Below, in pieces: positions 49,673 to 59,901 of a DNA stretch of 64,000 nt. The position numbers were made by a program, and so were the translations under genes. A model generated the notes under the pieces. The model saw nothing but the letters and a program-made list of their open reading frames with translations, ran no database searches and was not told the origin of the DNA. This DNA comes from Qingshengfaniella alkalisoli (GTDB lineage: Bacteria; Pseudomonadota; Alphaproteobacteria; Rhodobacterales; Rhodobacteraceae): positions 1,096,501 to 1,160,500 of the forward strand of contig NZ_CP042261.1 of NCBI RefSeq assembly GCF_007855645.1, written 5' to 3'. The stretch's first letter is position 1. The number at the start of each line of letters is the position of its first letter.

Positions 49673-50701
49673 TTACGGGAACACCGGCGCGAGCATCAGC
49701 CCCGCGGTTTCCTCGTGCCCCAGCATGAGATTCGCATTCTGCAGCGCCTGACCAGACGAACCTTTTGTCAGATTGTCTAACGCGCAAACAACGATCGCGC
49801 GGCCTTCGCGACGATCAGCCACGACCCCGAGATGCACGAAGTTCGATCCACGTACATGCCGTGTGGACGGGACTTCACCGAAGGGTAAAATGACAACGAA
49901 CGGCTCCGATCCGTAGGCTTTTGCGAACGCATCATGAATGGCTTGCGCGTCACCTTTCACGTAAACAGTCGCCAGGATTCCGCGGTTGGCGGGCAGCAGG
50001 TGGGGTGTGAATTGCACTTTGACCGGCCGGCCGGCGATCTTGGAAAATTCCTGATCAAACTCGCCCAGATGCCGGTGCACGCCTCCGACAGCATAGGGAT
50101 GGCTGCCCTCGGACAACTCGGCATGCAGGAAACCTTCCTTCAACGACCGACCCGCACCGGAGACGCCGGTTTTCAGGTCGATGATGATTTCATCCAGATC
50201 AATCAAGCCTGCTTCGATCAGCGGACGCAAAGCATATTGTCCGGTCGCCGCGTTACATCCAGTGCCGGCCACAAGCCGTGCGTCACGGATTTCGTCGCGG
50301 TAGAACTCGGTCATTCCGTAGACCGCTTCTTCTTGAAGTTCAGGTGCGGAATGGGGTTTGCCATACCACTTCTCATAGGCGTCGAGGTCGCGCAGACGAA
50401 AATCAGCGGACAGGTCAACTACTCTAACATGCTGCGGCAACGTACTGATAACACTCTGTGAAGTGGCATGCGGCAACGCACAGAACACCAAATCAACTGT
50501 CGAGAAGTCAATCTCGTCGATTTTCACGAGATCGGGCAAATCAAGATGGCGCAGATGCGGAAAGACCTGCCCCATCGACATGCCCGCTTTCCGATCTGCG
50601 GAGAGCGCGGTGATCTTCATGTTTGGATGCGTGGCGATCAGGCGCACCAATTCGGCTCCAGTGTAGCCGCTTGCACCCAGAATCGCGATCTTATGTATCA
50701 T
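49673..50701 (-). CDS. argC: N-acetyl-gamma-glutamyl-phosphate reductase
   Basis: A 342-aa arginine-biosynthesis enzyme reducing N-acetylglutamyl phosphate. NADP binding uses [19 protein letters not shown], and the active cysteine is in [17 protein letters not shown] (about residue 150). The length and the [11 protein letters not shown] segment fit the bacterial type 1 family. It precedes ccmE by 3 nt on the same strand, probably one transcript. Confidence 0.96.
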   Translation of the reverse strand: MIHKIAILGASGYTGAELVRLIATHPNMKITALSADRKAGMSMGQVFPHLRHLDLPDLVKIDEIDFSTVDLVFCALPHATSQSVISTLPQHVRVVDLSADFRLRDLDAYEKWYGKPHSAPELQEEAVYGMTEFYRDEIRDARLVAGTGCNAATGQYALRPLIEAGLIDLDEIIIDLKTGVSGAGRSLKEGFLHAELSEGSHPYAVGGVHRHLGEFDQEFSKIAGRPVKVQFTPHLLPANRGILATVYVKGDAQAIHDAFAKAYGSEPFVVILPFGEVPSTRHVRGSNFVHLGVVADRREGRAIVVCALDNLTKGSSGQALQNANLMLGHEETAGLMLAPVFP

Positions 50702-50746
50702 CCTTCGTCAGTCCTTCATCGTGTTCTTCTGCATATGTAATCTGGT

Positions 50747-51559
50747 TTACGCGCTTGCAAACTGGATACGTCGTCGCAGGAACTTCGTGGCCTGGTCGGA
50801 TACAGAGGACGGCCTTCCTGTGGTCAGGAATGCGCTACTCTGGCCTTCTCCCGTCATGCCGGGATGTCGCTTCAGGTAGTCGGCCAGACTGTCGGCCACC
50901 AGACGCGCCTGTGAAAAAACCTGCACATCAGACCCAAGCGCATCCTGAAAGGTCTGCTCCAGCAGCGGGTAATGGGTGCAGCCAAGGATCGCCGCTTCGG
51001 GCTTTGGCATCCGACGCTTGAGGGCTTCAACATGGCTGCGTACCAAGGCTTCGGCCAGAATTTCGTCACCGTCTTCGATGGCATCGACAACACCGCCGCA
51101 GGGCTGTGCCTCCACATCCACACCTACCGCACGGAAAGCAAGTTCACGCTGGAAGGCCCGACTGGCGACAGTTGCCGGGGTAGCAAATAACGCGACATGC
51201 TTCACGGCTACTTCGCGTGGGGGTGAATTGTCTCCCCATTGCCGTTCGGTAAGCGCTTCGATCAGCGGCACAAAAACGCCCAGCACACGTTTATCGGGCG
51301 GAATCCATGTTTCCTGCATACGACGCAGGGCTGCGGCGGATGCGGTATTGCACGCAAGGATCACCAGATCACAACCCGCATCCCACAAACGCGTCACGCC
51401 CTTTGCGGTCAAGTCATAGATGTCGTCGGCATCGCGCACACCGTAAGGCGCGTTCGCGTTGTCGCCATAATAGACCAAGGGAAGGCCGGGCAACCGCCTG
51501 GCCACCGCGTTAAGGACAGTCAGCCCGCCCAATCCTGAATCAAATATGCCGACAGCCAT
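50747..51559 (-). CDS. murI: Glutamate racemase
   Basis: A 270-aa PLP-independent enzyme making D-glutamate for peptidoglycan. The two catalytic cysteines are in [15 protein letters not shown] and [14 protein letters not shown]. The start [19 protein letters not shown] is canonical. Its ATG shares one base with the upstream acyltransferase stop. Confidence 0.94.
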   Translation of the reverse strand: MAVGIFDSGLGGLTVLNAVARRLPGLPLVYYGDNANAPYGVRDADDIYDLTAKGVTRLWDAGCDLVILACNTASAAALRRMQETWIPPDKRVLGVFVPLIEALTERQWGDNSPPREVAVKHVALFATPATVASRAFQRELAFRAVGVDVEAQPCGGVVDAIEDGDEILAEALVRSHVEALKRRMPKPEAAILGCTHYPLLEQTFQDALGSDVQVFSQARLVADSLADYLKRHPGMTGEGQSSAFLTTGRPSSVSDQATKFLRRRIQFASA

Positions 51560-52437
51560 CAGTGTTTATACCGCTTCTCGAATTCGAATCCGTTCCCAAG
51601 TGTCCCCAAGGGAACCGGTGACAAGCGATAGGTCTCTTGGCGCAGGAAGTCCATCATGCCGCGGGGGTTGCTTGCGAAAACATCGAGCTGCGCAGTCGGA
51701 ATAGGCTTGCCGATGACCACATCCACCGGCTTTCTCGCTTGGGTCCGGAACTCGCTGATCAAAAGCCCCATACGCAACGTGCAGTGCAAATGGCTGGCCA
51801 GTTGGAAGATGCGAGAGTTGTGGCCATCAAAAAAGACGGGAACCGCCTGCGCGCCGGAGCGCGACACCATCTTGGCGGTGAATGTCCGCCAAGCAGGGTC
51901 CATCGGCCGCAAAAACGGCTTGGCCGATGTCGACACGGTACCGCCCGGAAACACACCGATCGCGCCGCCCTGCCCCAAAAACTCTAGTGCAGTGCTGCGT
52001 GTCTGAAGGTTCATGCGCGTTGCTTCGCGGGTTTCGTCGAACGACACAGGCAAAATGATACGGTTGATATCTTCTGCCTTGCGAAAGATCTGATGTGCAA
52101 GGATGCGGTATTCATCGCGCACCGAACTGAGAATATGCCCCATCAGCAACCCATCCAGAATACCGAACGGGTGGTTTGCCATCACGACCAGCGGCCCTTC
52201 GCGCGGAATGTTGTCCAACGTGCCGCCGACTACCCGCAGGTTCACATTGTAGCGATCAAGCATAACACGCCAGAAATCACGGCCAGCCGCGACTTCCTCA
52301 TCATAGCCATTGGCGCGCCGGACAAGCCGCAGACGACCGCTGGCGTTTTCCATCGCGCGAATCACGGCACGTCCACTCCGGCTTCGCGCCGAATGTGCAT
52401 AACTGATTTCACGGGCAATTTCGTGTCTTTGAGCCAT
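51559..52437 (-). CDS. Lysophospholipid acyltransferase family (PlsC-like) protein
   Basis: A 292-aa acyltransferase. The HxxxxD motif is in [17 protein letters not shown] and the glycerol-phosphate-binding [11 protein letters not shown] follows. The proline in place of the more usual residue, NHPFG, is typical of the ornithine-lipid or hemolysin-like branch. It probably acylates a lysolipid at the inner membrane. It lies divergent from the LysR gene and overlaps murI by one base. Confidence 0.85.
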   Translation of the reverse strand: MAQRHEIAREISYAHSARSRSGRAVIRAMENASGRLRLVRRANGYDEEVAAGRDFWRVMLDRYNVNLRVVGGTLDNIPREGPLVVMANHPFGILDGLLMGHILSSVRDEYRILAHQIFRKAEDINRIILPVSFDETREATRMNLQTRSTALEFLGQGGAIGVFPGGTVSTSAKPFLRPMDPAWRTFTAKMVSRSGAQAVPVFFDGHNSRIFQLASHLHCTLRMGLLISEFRTQARKPVDVVIGKPIPTAQLDVFASNPRGMMDFLRQETYRLSPVPLGTLGNGFEFEKRYKH

Positions 52438-52734
52438 GGACGCGTCACGATCTGATAAAGCTGATCCGAGATATCACTTTCGCACCACGAACAACACTCC
52501 CTCGAACGCAAGGTCCTTACGCGAGCGGCCGGCGGTGTGCATAAATATCGCTCTCATCCTGCGTCGATTTGCCCGCCGGAAACGAAAGGCTTTCCAGATC
52601 AAGGGCATCCGTTGCACAATAATCAGACGATCCGGCAAAAACGCCGAAATAACAATGACGAGGGCAGGTATTTCGTTTGCCTTACGCGGCGCGATACGCC
52701 AAAAGCCCCGCTTTGGCTCAGGGACGGAAGCGAT

Positions 52735-53631
52735 ATGGACTGGGATAAACTACGTATTTTCCACGCGGTAGCAGATGCCGGCAGCCTCACCCATGCAGGC
52801 GAGACACTGCATCTGTCGCAATCAGCCGTCAGCAGACAGATCCGCGCGTTGGAAACCAGCCTGAACACCACGCTGTTCCACCGCCATGCCCGCGGACTGA
52901 TCCTGACCGAGCAGGGCGAGCTTCTGTTCGACACGACCAGTTCCATGATCAAGCGGCTGGAGGCAACGGCCGCGCGCATCCGCGACAGCGAGGAAGAGGT
53001 CTATGGCGAATTGCGCGTCACGACAGCCACCGGATTCGGATCGCTATGGCTGGCTCCGCGTCTGACGTCGCTCTACGACAAGTATCCGGATCTCAAAATC
53101 GATCTGATGCTGGAAGAGCGCGTGCTTGACCTGCCCATGCGAGAGGCCGATGTAGCCATCCGTATGAAAGAGCCAAGCCAGGCCGATCTGATCCGCCGCA
53201 AGCTGATGACGATCAACATGCGGCTATTCGCAACGCCCCAATATCTTGAAAAGCATGGTCGGCCGGTCCGCATGTCCGATATCAGCGACCATCGCCTGAT
53301 CTGCCAAAGCCCAAGCAGCGCGCAGGTCGCCGCTGGTGCTCAACTTGTGCAAACACTGCTCTCCGAACAAATTCCGTCGATGCTGACCGTCAACAACTAT
53401 TTCGGCGTACTGCAAGCGACTGTGAGCCATCTGGGGATAGGGGTTCTGCCGGACTACGTAACAGAGATGTATCCGGACCTTCAGACGATCCTGCCGGAAC
53501 TGGACAGCGCCGATGTGCCCGTCTACCTCGCCTACCCCGAGGAGCTGCGCCATTCAAAACGGATAGAGATTTTCCGCGACTTCGTGACCGAACAGATTGC
53601 TGAAAAGCGCCGCCGCGATCAGGCGCGCTGA
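52735..53631 (+). CDS. LysR-family transcriptional regulator
   Basis: A 298-aa regulator. The winged helix-turn-helix is near residues 3-62 (LRIFHAVADAGSLTHAGETL, then QSAVSRQIRALE), and the periplasmic-binding-like effector domain is at about 90-295. The ATG at 52735 (MDWDKLRIF) is the family start; the frame runs upstream to 52537 through the divergent promoter region of 297 bp shared with the acyltransferase, which is the most likely target. Ligand unknown. Confidence 0.9.
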   Translation: MDWDKLRIFHAVADAGSLTHAGETLHLSQSAVSRQIRALETSLNTTLFHRHARGLILTEQGELLFDTTSSMIKRLEATAARIRDSEEEVYGELRVTTATGFGSLWLAPRLTSLYDKYPDLKIDLMLEERVLDLPMREADVAIRMKEPSQADLIRRKLMTINMRLFATPQYLEKHGRPVRMSDISDHRLICQSPSSAQVAAGAQLVQTLLSEQIPSMLTVNNYFGVLQATVSHLGIGVLPDYVTEMYPDLQTILPELDSADVPVYLAYPEELRHSKRIEIFRDFVTEQIAEKRRRDQAR

Positions 53632-53727
53632 CCCGCACGCAGGCCAATGCACACAGCGCATAGCTGGTATGACGGCAAAAAAGCGATGCAAGGCTTGTGC
53701 CAAGCCAAGGCCAGCACTAAATGACGT

Positions 53728-53802
53728 CTCGAAGCAAGAAGCATCGCTTCTACTTCTACCTCCCTGTTGGACTTAGGCCGAGCTTGTCTCGGCCTTTTTT
53801 TT
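53728..53802 (+). ncRNA. Candidate trans-acting small RNA, two hairpins with exposed ACCUCCC
   Basis: A possible promoter (TTGTGC at 53695, 17 nt, TAAATG at 53718) is followed by a stem-loop (AGAAGC-ATC-GCTTCT at 53737-53751, extended by GAAG/CTTC). A single-stranded stretch containing ACCTCCC (53758-53764) comes next, then a strong terminator (53776-53802). The exposed CCUCC is complementary to Shine-Dalgarno sequences. Two-hairpin anti-SD sRNAs of the cuckoo/CcsR kind are known in alphaproteobacteria. Alternatively this is only the LysR 3' end and terminator. Confidence 0.5.
53776..53802 (+). terminator. Rho-independent terminator
   Basis: GGCCGAG (53776-53782), a CTTGT loop and CTCGGCC (53788-53794) followed by eight T residues. 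It would end the candidate sRNA and/or the LysR transcript about 145 nt after the lysR stop, isolating both from purL. Confidence 0.92.
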
Positions 53803-53992
53803 GGCCTTTCGGCAGGTTTTGTTGTTTTGCCTGTTTTTTGTGCGCGTTGCCGACCCGCATGTACGCATTGCGAGCAGAACTGGCAGCCCGAAACGTCACT
53901 GCCGCACCTTTACATTCGTGTTATCTTCGCACTTTCACCCAAGCGCGCACTGCCCTATTAGGGCGCTGAACTCCAGTGCAAGGGTAGTCCAG

Positions 53993-56152
53993 ATGCAGGA
54001 ACCGGAAATCACCGACGATCTCATTGCGGCACACGGATTGAAACCCGACGAGTATCAAAGGATTCTGGATATCATCGGGCGGACACCGAGTTTCACTGAA
54101 CTTGGCATCTTTTCTGCCATGTGGAACGAGCACTGTTCCTACAAGTCCTCCAAGAAATGGCTTCGCACCCTGCCCACTGACGGTCCGCAAGTGATTTGTG
54201 GACCCGGTGAAAATGCCGGTGTGGTCGATATCGGCGACGGTCAAGCAGTGGTTTTCAAGATGGAAAGCCACAACCACCCCAGCTACATCGAGCCATATCA
54301 GGGTGCGGCAACTGGCGTAGGCGGTATTCTGCGGGACGTCTTCACCATGGGCGCACGCCCCATCGCGTCGATGAACTCGCTGTCTTTTGGCGCGACCGAC
54401 CACCCCAAGACACGGCAGCTTGTGCATGGCGTCGTCGAAGGTATCGGCGGCTATGGCAACTGTTTCGGAGTTCCGACCGTCGGCGGCGAGGTCCGGTTCC
54501 ACCCCGCCTACAACGGCAACTGCCTTGTGAATGCGTTTGCGGCTGGTCTCGCGGATGCGGACAAGATTTTCTATTCGGCCGCATCCGGTGTGGGCATGCC
54601 TGTTGTCTATCTGGGCGCCAAGACCGGACGTGACGGCGTCGGCGGTGCGACCATGGCATCTGCCGAGTTCGACGATACCATCGAGGAAAAACGCCCCACG
54701 GTGCAAGTCGGCGACCCCTTCACCGAGAAACGCCTGATGGAGGCCTGCCTGGAACTGATGCAGACGGGTGCGGTGATTTCCATTCAGGACATGGGCGCGG
54801 CAGGCCTTACCTGTTCCGCCGTAGAAATGGGTGACAAGGGCAATCTCGGCGTGCGGCTCTGGCTGGACAAGGTGCCGGTGCGCGAAGATGCAATGACGGC
54901 GTACGAGATGATGCTGTCGGAAAGTCAGGAGCGGATGCTCATGGTTCTGCGCCCTGAAAAGGAAGACGAAGCCAAGGCGGTTTTCGACAAGTGGGACCTC
55001 GATTTCGCGATTGTCGGCGAAACCATCGCCGAAGACCGGTTCATCATCGAACTGCACGGCGACGTAAAAGCAGACCTGCCCCTTAAGGCGCTGTCGGGTA
55101 CAGCACCCGAATATGACCGGCCTTGGGTTCCGACACCTGCCGCCGAAGACCTGGAAATGGTGCCGGAAATCGACCCCATCGACGGTCTGAAATCGCTGTT
55201 GGCCAGCCCGAACTACGCGGCGAAACAGTGGGTCTATGAACAATACGACCACATGGTGATGGCTGATACCGTTCGTGCACCGGGCATTGGCGCGGGCATC
55301 GTGCGGGTCCATGGCACAGATAAAGCTTTGGCCTTCACATCGGACGTGACGCCCCGCTACGTGCGCGCCAACCCGACCGAGGGTGGCAAGCAGGCCGTGG
55401 CAGAGGCCTATCGCAATTTGTCCGCTGTCGGTGCGACACCGCTGGCAACAACCGACAACCTGAATTTCGGCAATCCCGAGAAGCCCGAGATCATGGGCCA
55501 GTTCGTCGGCGCCATCAAGGGGATTGGCGAGGCCTGCTCCGCGCTCGACATGCCCATCGTGTCCGGCAATGTCAGCCTGTACAATGAAACGGACGGCGAG
55601 CCGATCCTGCCGACCCCGACCATAGGCGCTGTCGGCCTGCTGGCGTCACTTGACGACCTGATCGCGGGTGCACCAGAAGACGGCGATATGCTGCTGTTAC
55701 TAGGTGGCCCCGGCACGCATTTGGGGCAATCGGCGCTTCTGGCCGAAGCGTTCAACCGCGAAGATGGCGACGCGCCCCATGTCGATCTGGAGCGTGAAAG
55801 ACGCAACGGTGAATTTCTACGCGACAACCGCAGATGGATCACGGCGGCGACAGATCTGGCGGATGGAGGACTTGCAATCGCCGCGTTCGAGATGGCAGAG
55901 GCCGCTGGCGTCGGCGTGACCATCGACGAAGGCGACACAGCCGCGTTCTTCGGTGAAGATCAGGGACGCTACCTGATCGCATGCTCCTTCGATTCGGCCG
56001 AAGCGCTGATGATCGCTGCAGGTCAGGCCGGGGTAGAGATTGCGCATGTGGGCCGTTTCGGGGGCGACACCGTCAAATTTGCCGGTTCGGAGGCCACGCT
56101 GGACGAACTGCGCACGCTATTCCGCAGCAGCTTTGCTGACGCCATCGCCTGA
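53993..56152 (+). CDS. purL: Phosphoribosylformylglycinamidine synthase subunit PurL
   Basis: A 719-aa ATP-dependent amidotransferase synthetase domain of FGAM synthase. Features are [18 protein letters not shown], the ATP segment [20 protein letters not shown] and the second half [19 protein letters not shown] with [14 protein letters not shown]. The chosen start [16 protein letters not shown] (53993) follows a weak GGGTAG box; the frame upstream of it covers non-coding leader. Its partners PurS and PurQ are encoded at 35.7-36.6 kb. Confidence 0.96.
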   Translation: MQEPEITDDLIAAHGLKPDEYQRILDIIGRTPSFTELGIFSAMWNEHCSYKSSKKWLRTLPTDGPQVICGPGENAGVVDIGDGQAVVFKMESHNHPSYIEPYQGAATGVGGILRDVFTMGARPIASMNSLSFGATDHPKTRQLVHGVVEGIGGYGNCFGVPTVGGEVRFHPAYNGNCLVNAFAAGLADADKIFYSAASGVGMPVVYLGAKTGRDGVGGATMASAEFDDTIEEKRPTVQVGDPFTEKRLMEACLELMQTGAVISIQDMGAAGLTCSAVEMGDKGNLGVRLWLDKVPVREDAMTAYEMMLSESQERMLMVLRPEKEDEAKAVFDKWDLDFAIVGETIAEDRFIIELHGDVKADLPLKALSGTAPEYDRPWVPTPAAEDLEMVPEIDPIDGLKSLLASPNYAAKQWVYEQYDHMVMADTVRAPGIGAGIVRVHGTDKALAFTSDVTPRYVRANPTEGGKQAVAEAYRNLSAVGATPLATTDNLNFGNPEKPEIMGQFVGAIKGIGEACSALDMPIVSGNVSLYNETDGEPILPTPTIGAVGLLASLDDLIAGAPEDGDMLLLLGGPGTHLGQSALLAEAFNREDGDAPHVDLERERRNGEFLRDNRRWITAATDLADGGLAIAAFEMAEAAGVGVTIDEGDTAAFFGEDQGRYLIACSFDSAEALMIAAGQAGVEIAHVGRFGGDTVKFAGSEATLDELRTLFRSSFADAIA

Positions 56153-56226
56153 TCTGATACCCCGCCACTTGCAGCGCGGGGTGGCTGGCTCTAGATTCTA
56201 TCCGTAAAGACAAAGGATACCTCTCG

Positions 56227-56469
56227 ATGCCTATGCAAGCCGAGGAAATCGAAGTTCTGTTGAAAGAGAGCTTCCCGGATGCCCGCATAACGATCACCGA
56301 TCTTGCCGGGGACGGAAACCACTACGCCGCCGAGATCATTGACGAAAGCTTTCGAGGTCAGAACCGCGTGCAGCAGCAACGCGCTGTATATGCCGCGCTG
56401 AAGGGCAAGATGGACGGCAATCACGGTGACTTGCACGCACTGGCGCTGACGACCAAAGCGCCCGACTGA
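56227..56469 (+). CDS. bolA: BolA-family protein
   Basis: An 80-aa KH-like protein with the pattern MPMQAEEIEVLLKESFPDAR, GDGNHYAAEIIDESF and the QQQRAVYAALKGKMDG helix. BolA/IbaG proteins pair with monothiol glutaredoxins through a shared 2Fe-2S cluster; the histidine in GNHY and the one in GDLHALAL are candidate ligands. It lies 26 nt before grxD, the partner gene. Confidence 0.93.
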   Translation: MPMQAEEIEVLLKESFPDARITITDLAGDGNHYAAEIIDESFRGQNRVQQQRAVYAALKGKMDGNHGDLHALALTTKAPD

Positions 56470-56495
56470 TTCACTAATTCAGGAAGGACAATTCC

Positions 56496-56855
56496 ATGAA
56501 CGCAGAAACCCAGATCAAGGACACGATCACCGCACATGACGTGGTGCTGTTCATGAAGGGAACGAAATCCATGCCCCAATGCGGCTTTTCCAGCCGTGTT
56601 GCCGGTGTGCTGAACTATATGGGCGTCGAGTACCAGGACGTGAACGTTCTGGAAGACGACGCCATCCGTCAGGGGATCAAAGATTTCTCCGACTGGCCGA
56701 CGATCCCGCAACTATACGTCAAAGGCGAATTTGTCGGCGGCTGCGATATCATCACCGAGATGACCCTGTCAGGTGAATTGGATCAACTGTTTGCGGATAG
56801 CGCCATCACGTTTGACAAGGACGCCGCCAATAAGATCCGCGAAGCCAACGGCTGA
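56496..56855 (+). CDS. grxD: Monothiol glutaredoxin, Grx4 family
   Basis: A 119-aa CGFS glutaredoxin. The active site PQCGFSSRVAGVL has C29, and the glutathione-binding WPTIPQLYVKGEFVGGCDII region is complete. It holds a 2Fe-2S cluster with BolA and delivers it to targets or senses iron. The purL-bolA-grxD order is common in alphaproteobacteria. A hairpin terminator follows 26 nt after the stop. Confidence 0.95.
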   Translation: MNAETQIKDTITAHDVVLFMKGTKSMPQCGFSSRVAGVLNYMGVEYQDVNVLEDDAIRQGIKDFSDWPTIPQLYVKGEFVGGCDIITEMTLSGELDQLFADSAITFDKDAANKIREANG

Positions 56856-56880
56856 CACGCAAAGAAAGTATTAACGTGAA

Positions 56881-56907
56881 AAACGCGCCGCAAAGTGGCG
56901 CGTTTTC
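56881..56907 (+). terminator. Rho-independent terminator after grxD
   Basis: AAACGCGCC (56881-56889) and GGCGCGTTT (56897-56905) pair perfectly around a GCAAAGT loop and are followed by T. Flanking A residues on the other side make it usable from the minus strand as well. Confidence 0.85.
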
Positions 56908-56931
56908 GGTCAACCGGCCAATGAATGCGGG

Positions 56932-57096
56932 TATGTTTGCGCCGACGCAAAAGACTTAACACCCCTACTCCAGAAATCAGCAGCGGCAGTCCAGCGGGCA
57001 CAGGAACCCTAGGCAACTCAGCTAGAGCAACTACATCGTTCGGTCTACTGACGGCGTAAGTCCAGTTTTGTCGAAGAAGCCAAATCCCACTTCAGT
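56932..57096 (-). pseudogene. Remnant tail of a VPxPA-CTERM protein
   Basis: The minus strand encodes NDVVALAELPRVPVPAGLPL followed by LISGVGVLSLLRRRK, a full CTERM sorting signal: a VPVPA box, a hydrophobic helix and a basic end. No signal peptide or body remains: upstream the frame reaches a stop near 57097, and beyond that lies an IS3 fragment. The normal stop after RRRK is also lost, with the frame running on into the terminator. It is best read as the end of a gene destroyed by an insertion or deletion. A sorting signal without a body has no use. Confidence 0.6.
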
Positions 57097-57154
57097 CCCC
57101 TTCGAAACACCCCTACTCTGCGCTGGAGCAACTTCCCCAACGGCCCGCCCCGGA

Positions 57155-57405
57155 ACCTTCTGCCGCGCGTAGCGAGAGTTTTCCGGCTTCTTCTCCGCTC
57201 CCCAACGTTGGGCCGCCGGGATCTGGAGCTTTCCAGCTGTCTCACGATGACGAGCTGGTGACGCCATCGGGATAATGCATGTCAATCGGAACGTTGTATC
57301 CGATCGCGCTGTGGGGTCGGTCTTCGTTGTAGTGTCTACGCCAATCTTCCAGCTTTTCGCGGGCGTCTGCAAGGCTCATGAACCAGTGTGCGTTCAGGCA
57401 CTCTG
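57155..57405 (-). mobile_element. IS3-family transposase C-terminal fragment and IS end
   Basis: The minus strand from about 57405 reads ECLNAHWFMSLADAREKLED and then WRRHYNEDRPHSAIGYNVPI, ending SSSS with a stop at 57242. This is the extreme C-terminus of the IS3-type OrfB integrase, including the conserved YNEDRPHSAIG box. It is followed by a GC-rich tail (GGCCCAACGTTGGG) resembling the end of such elements. The first ~220 residues, OrfA and the other inverted repeat are missing, so the element is dead. Confidence 0.78.
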
Positions 57406-57554
57406 GGGCCTTTCACGCGTTCGACGCACATTTCGTTTCCCTCACTCTACCACGGGACCGGATTGCCACTGCGTCGGTTAAAAGAGTTTGAAATGCGGCC
57501 CTTGTTAAAACGGGGCATTTTCCTATATTTCATCGAAATCCCCCATCGCTTTGG

Positions 57555-58700
57555 ATGACTCGTGCCATGACGCCGCCGCTTAATTCGCTTGGCTTTGCCA
57601 AATCTCCCGCCGACACCCGTGTCGTCGTCGCCATGTCTGGCGGCGTGGACAGCTCAGTCGTGGCCGCGCAATTGGCTGAGGAAGGCTATGACGTGGTGGG
57701 CGTAACCTTGCAACTCTACGATCACGGTGCAGCACTCGCCAAGAAAGGCGCGTGCTGCGCGGGACGCGACATCCATGACGCGCGCCGCGTGGCCGAGGAA
57801 ATGGGTTTTCCGCACTATGTGCTCGATTACGAGAACATGTTCCGCGAAGCCGTGATCGATGAGTTTGCCGACAGCTATCTCGCAGGCGCCACACCCGTTC
57901 CATGTATCCGCTGTAATGAACGTGTCAAATTCCGCGACCTACTGGAAACGGCGAAGGATCTGGAAGCTGACTGCATGGCGACAGGACATTACATTCAACG
58001 CAAAACGGGCCCCACCGGGCCAGAACTTCACGCGGCCGCCGATGCCACGCGCGACCAAAGCTATTTCCTGTTCTCCACGACGGCAGAACAACTGTCCTAT
58101 CTGCGTTTCCCTTTGGGGCATCTGCATTCCAAGGACGAGACCCGCAAGCTGGCCGCGCGTTACGGCCTGCCCGTCGCGGACAAGCCCGATAGCCAGGATA
58201 TCTGCTTCGTCCCGAACGGCAATTACGCCAGCGTCATCGAAAAACTGCGTCCCGGCGCGGCTGATCCAGGCGAGATCGTCGATATGGATGGGAATGTTCT
58301 GGGCGAGCATCGTGGAGTAATCCACTACACCATCGGGCAGCGTCGCGGGCTTGGTATCGGCGGGCTGGCTGATCCTCTTTATGTGGTCAAGCTGGACCCG
58401 GATAGCCGCCGCGTGGTCGTCGGGCCGAAGGAAGCCTTGTCCACGCGCACCGTTCCCGTGCGCGAAATCAACTGGCTTGGCGATGGCAACCTGATGTCGC
58501 GCGACAGTTGGGAGGTCGAGGTCAAGGTACGCTCCACCCGTCCGCCCCGCCCTGCGATTATCCATCCCATCAGTGCCACGGAAGCAGAAGTGGAACTGGT
58601 AACGGCCGAAGAAGGTGTCAGCCCTGGTCAAGCTTGCGTCTTCTACATGCCCGATTCCAGCCGAGTGCTAGGTGGTGGCTGGATTTGGCGCGGGCATTAA
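57555..58700 (+). CDS. mnmA: tRNA-specific 2-thiouridylase MnmA
   Basis: A 381-aa enzyme that makes 2-thiouridine at the wobble position of tRNA Lys, Glu and Gln. The PP-loop is [14 protein letters not shown]. The catalytic cysteines are in [14 protein letters not shown] and [10 protein letters not shown], and [14 protein letters not shown] is the conserved segment of the central domain. The start is ATG at 57555; a second ATG at 57567 would trim four residues. The 700-bp region upstream is a scar of older mobile DNA. Confidence 0.94.
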   Translation: MTRAMTPPLNSLGFAKSPADTRVVVAMSGGVDSSVVAAQLAEEGYDVVGVTLQLYDHGAALAKKGACCAGRDIHDARRVAEEMGFPHYVLDYENMFREAVIDEFADSYLAGATPVPCIRCNERVKFRDLLETAKDLEADCMATGHYIQRKTGPTGPELHAAADATRDQSYFLFSTTAEQLSYLRFPLGHLHSKDETRKLAARYGLPVADKPDSQDICFVPNGNYASVIEKLRPGAADPGEIVDMDGNVLGEHRGVIHYTIGQRRGLGIGGLADPLYVVKLDPDSRRVVVGPKEALSTRTVPVREINWLGDGNLMSRDSWEVEVKVRSTRPPRPAIIHPISATEAEVELVTAEEGVSPGQACVFYMPDSSRVLGGGWIWRGH

Positions 58701-58710
58701 AACCGCCTTC

Positions 58711-58724
58711 TTGCATTCATGCAA
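58711..58724. promoter_or_regulatory. Palindromic operator candidate upstream of lacI-type gene
   Basis: TTGCATTCATGCAA is a perfect inverted repeat (TTGCAT/ATGCAA) about 45 nt ahead of the LacI-type gene, with a further TTTTGCAT half-like copy right after it. A related TTGC-N5-GCAA element occurs in the promoter of the next gene (about 59836-59848). Autoregulation by the LacI-type protein is inferred. Confidence 0.5.
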
Positions 58725-58766
58725 TTTTTGCATTGGCAGTCGCGATAAACGCTATATGATCGCGAC

Positions 58767-59798
58767 ATGCAGAGAACACGCAAGAAAACACGCCCCGGTC
58801 AGACAGATATTGCAAACGCGCTCGGCGTGTCCGTCAGCACCGTCTCAAGAGCACTCGCTGACTCCCCTGCGATCAACGATGATATCAAGCGGCAGGTTTA
58901 CGAAGTCGCACTGAAAATCGGCTATCCGGTCAAGGCGCACACCGTCGTCGAAAGACTCGATCAGATCGTCGTGCTGACCTCCGTCGCGGGCTTTAACGAC
59001 ACCCGGTCCTCAATCTATTACGGTCTACTCGAAGGCATCAAGACCGCCGCGACGCGATCCGGGACAGTTGTATCCACTTCCATCACGCAGTCGCGCACGC
59101 CACTGCCGGCCGACCTGCGCAACAAGTTGGGGCCAAAAACAGGCTGCGTGTTTCTTGGCATTACCCCGTCACCGGACGTCGCGCAGTATCTGCATGATCA
59201 GAGAATTCCTGCCTTGGTGTGCAATGGTGTAGATGAAGAACTTTTGATCGATTCCATATCACCCGCGAACTATAGCGGGGGTCGCCTGATGGCGCGCTAC
59301 TTGATGGATAAGGGGCATAGAAAGTTTCTATATTTCGGCGGCGTACATCGCACGACATTGCGCCGTCGTGCGAGCGGGTTTCGACAATATGTCGAAAAAG
59401 AATCCGGGATGGACGGCGCCGAGATCGTCGCGACATATGAACAGCGTGGCCCACTATCAGATGATCTGTTGACTGATTTCACCGATTGGCTGGAACGCAA
59501 TCGTGGCGACGCGACTGCGCTTTTTTGTTACAATGATGGTGCCGCCGCATGGGCGATCGAGGCCGCAAAAATTCTGGGCATCTCCGTTCCTGATGATCTG
59601 TCCATTGCCGGATTCGACGATATGCCCATCGCAGACCTGACCACGCCGGGCCTAACGACCTACAGGATCGACTGGCAGCAGATTGGCCTGCAATGCGTGG
59701 CGCTTTTGACCGCCCGTATGGAAAATCCCGAGTCGCCGACTCAGTACCTTCAGGTCGGCGGAACTTTCGTTGAACGCGCGAGTGTTATCACGGCATAA
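58767..59798 (+). CDS. LacI-family transcriptional regulator
   Basis: A 343-aa regulator with the helix-turn-helix TDIANALGVSVSTVSRALADS (about 13-34, given as a region) and a hinge helix near PVKAHTV. The sugar-binding periplasmic-protein-like core follows; GFDDMPIADLTTPGLTTYRID is its typical C-terminal segment. It heads an accessory cluster of a hydroxyacid dehydrogenase, a sugar-phosphate isomerase-like protein and an Opp-type transporter, which it most likely controls in response to a carbohydrate. Confidence 0.92.
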   Translation: MQRTRKKTRPGQTDIANALGVSVSTVSRALADSPAINDDIKRQVYEVALKIGYPVKAHTVVERLDQIVVLTSVAGFNDTRSSIYYGLLEGIKTAATRSGTVVSTSITQSRTPLPADLRNKLGPKTGCVFLGITPSPDVAQYLHDQRIPALVCNGVDEELLIDSISPANYSGGRLMARYLMDKGHRKFLYFGGVHRTTLRRRASGFRQYVEKESGMDGAEIVATYEQRGPLSDDLLTDFTDWLERNRGDATALFCYNDGAAAWAIEAAKILGISVPDDLSIAGFDDMPIADLTTPGLTTYRIDWQQIGLQCVALLTARMENPESPTQYLQVGGTFVERASVITA

Positions 59799-59901
59799 CC
59801 TACCATTCGGTAACTTTTTTGTCTTCTGCAAGTTTTGCTTGTTGCAATTTATGTCTCATCCATTCTAACTGAGTGCAGTTTTAATACGAGGTCAGGGAAT
59901 C

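Noticed and set aside
53921-55312. Minus-strand ORF of 463 codons opposite purL
   Set aside because: Antisense shadow of a strongly conserved gene; unnatural composition.
57031-57372. Minus-strand ORF of 113 codons over the IS3 fragment
   Set aside because: It is out of frame with the transposase reading; the real remnant is the frame ending at 57242.
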